The notes beneath the pieces were generated by a model. That model was not told where the DNA came from and did no database searches. It saw only the letters and a program-made list of their open reading frames with translations. From positions 1 through 5,541 of the forward strand of contig JAGRBM010000091.1 of assembly GCA_020434085.1 (NCBI GenBank): DNA of 5,541 bases. Direction: 5' to 3'. The translations under genes were made by a program, and so were the position numbers. This DNA is from Chrysiogenia bacterium (lineage in GTDB: Bacteria; JAGRBM01). This document shows positions 5,067 through 5,541 of this stretch, one piece after another; the stretch's first letter is position 1; each line of letters opens with the position of its first letter.

Positions 5067-5081
5067 AGCGCCGCCGGCGCT
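5067..5081. terminator. Hairpin in the convergent GNAT/phosphatase gap, possible bidirectional terminator
   Basis: AGCGCC (5067-5072) and GGCGCT (5076-5081) form a perfect GC-rich 6-bp stem with a 3-nt loop that fills the whole 14-bp gap between convergent stop codons. No T run follows on either strand, so it would be a weak or Rho-assisted terminator at best. Confidence 0.35.
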
Positions 5082-5541
5082 CAGGGCTGCGGGACCGGGC
5101 AGCCGCCCAGAATGCGAAAGACATCGGTGTTGTCGAGCCCGTCTCGAACGAGCTGGGCGTTGGGGCCCTGCGCATAGATCGCGACGGGCGTGCTGGTGTG
5201 GTTGGTGTGCAGCCAGCGCGCGGGTGGCGGCCATTCACCATTGAAGGTGCGCGGCAGTTTGAGCCCGCCGGTCTCGTGATCGGCGGTAACCAGAATGAGC
5301 GTGTCCTCGCGCCCCTTCGCCCATTCGAGCGCCACTTGCACGGCGCGATCGAACTCGGCGACTTCGGGGCCGAGGCGTTCAATGTCGTTCTCGTGCCCGG
5401 CATGATCGATGCGCCCGCCCTCGATCATCAGAAAGAACCCGTCGGGGTCGGTCTCCAGAATCTCAAGCGCAGCGCGCGCCATTTCGGAGAGGTGGGGCAG
5501 CTCTCCCACGCCGTCCTTTTCATAGGGCATGTTGTCGTCGC
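5081..5541 (-). CDS. Alkaline phosphatase, PhoA family (C-terminal part; 5' end outside window)
   Basis: The gene enters from the right edge, and the last 152 codons are visible, starting D-D-N-MPYEKD. It is a phosphomonoesterase normally exported to the periplasm; any signal peptide and the catalytic serine are beyond the window. Counting from the Met at 5530, MIEGGRIDHAGHEND (35-49) carries the metal ligands E37, D42 and H46, matching E. coli E322, D327 and H331. TADHETGG (82-89) carries D84 and H85 (D369/H370). The His in TNHTSTPVAIYAQGP (109-123, H111) matches the last Zn ligand, H412. All metal ligands of this half are intact, so an active enzyme is expected. Phosphate-starvation control is common in the family, but the promoter is not in view. 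It converges on the GNAT gene. Confidence 0.95.
   Translation of the reverse strand, partial: DDNMPYEKDGVGELPHLSEMARAALEILETDPDGFFLMIEGGRIDHAGHENDIERLGPEVAEFDRAVQVALEWAKGREDTLILVTADHETGGLKLPRTFNGEWPPPARWLHTNHTSTPVAIYAQGPNAQLVRDGLDNTDVFRILGGCPVPQP

Overview
The window is a 5.5-kb, GC-rich, tightly packed piece of bacterial chromosome. The gene set (TetR regulator, HspQ, BolA, GNAT, DUF420, PhoA-type alkaline phosphatase, single-domain response regulator) and strong G/C third positions suggest a Gram-negative, proteobacterium-like organism. HspQ and BolA together favour Proteobacteria in the broad sense; the sequence does not allow a genus call. I see no rRNA, tRNA, CRISPR array, transposase or phage gene.

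Layout, left to right. (1) 1-171 is non-coding: a GC-rich stem-loop repeat element (about 14-97) followed by an AT-rich patch with an A7T5 tract. (2) A TetR regulator on the minus strand (876-172) has its own promoter-like TATAAT box and a striking perfect inverted repeat inside its first codons. (3) Divergent from it, on the plus strand, is a short PD-(D/E)XK nuclease with a Cas4-like four-cysteine Fe-S signature (1047-1730). It looks like the N-terminal half of the DUF2779 family without the C-terminal half. (4) A stand-alone CheY-like receiver (1797-2174) follows on the same strand. (5) On the minus strand, converging on the receiver, is a three-gene run read hspQ (3971-3654), then a shortened AMP-ligase-like gene (3608-2664), then a DUF420-type membrane protein (2622-2179), with gaps of 45 and 41 bp. 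(6) Divergent from hspQ is a plus-strand pair, bolA (GTG start at 4071, strong Shine-Dalgarno) and a GNAT acetyltransferase (4359-5066), 3 bp apart and probably translationally coupled. (7) The C-terminal part of an alkaline phosphatase (5541-5081, minus) runs off the right edge and converges on the GNAT gene, with a small hairpin in the 14-bp gap.

How the genes may work together. hspQ and bolA are both stress or growth-state genes and share a 99-bp divergent control region holding a near-perfect 12-nt direct repeat, so coordinated control is plausible but unproven. The others are mostly housekeeping or regulatory genes with no obvious common pathway. I do not see a convincing new multi-gene system. 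The two most unusual items are the half-length AMP-ligase-like protein, which lacks every catalytic motif yet keeps a clean reading frame, and the solo Fe-S nuclease.
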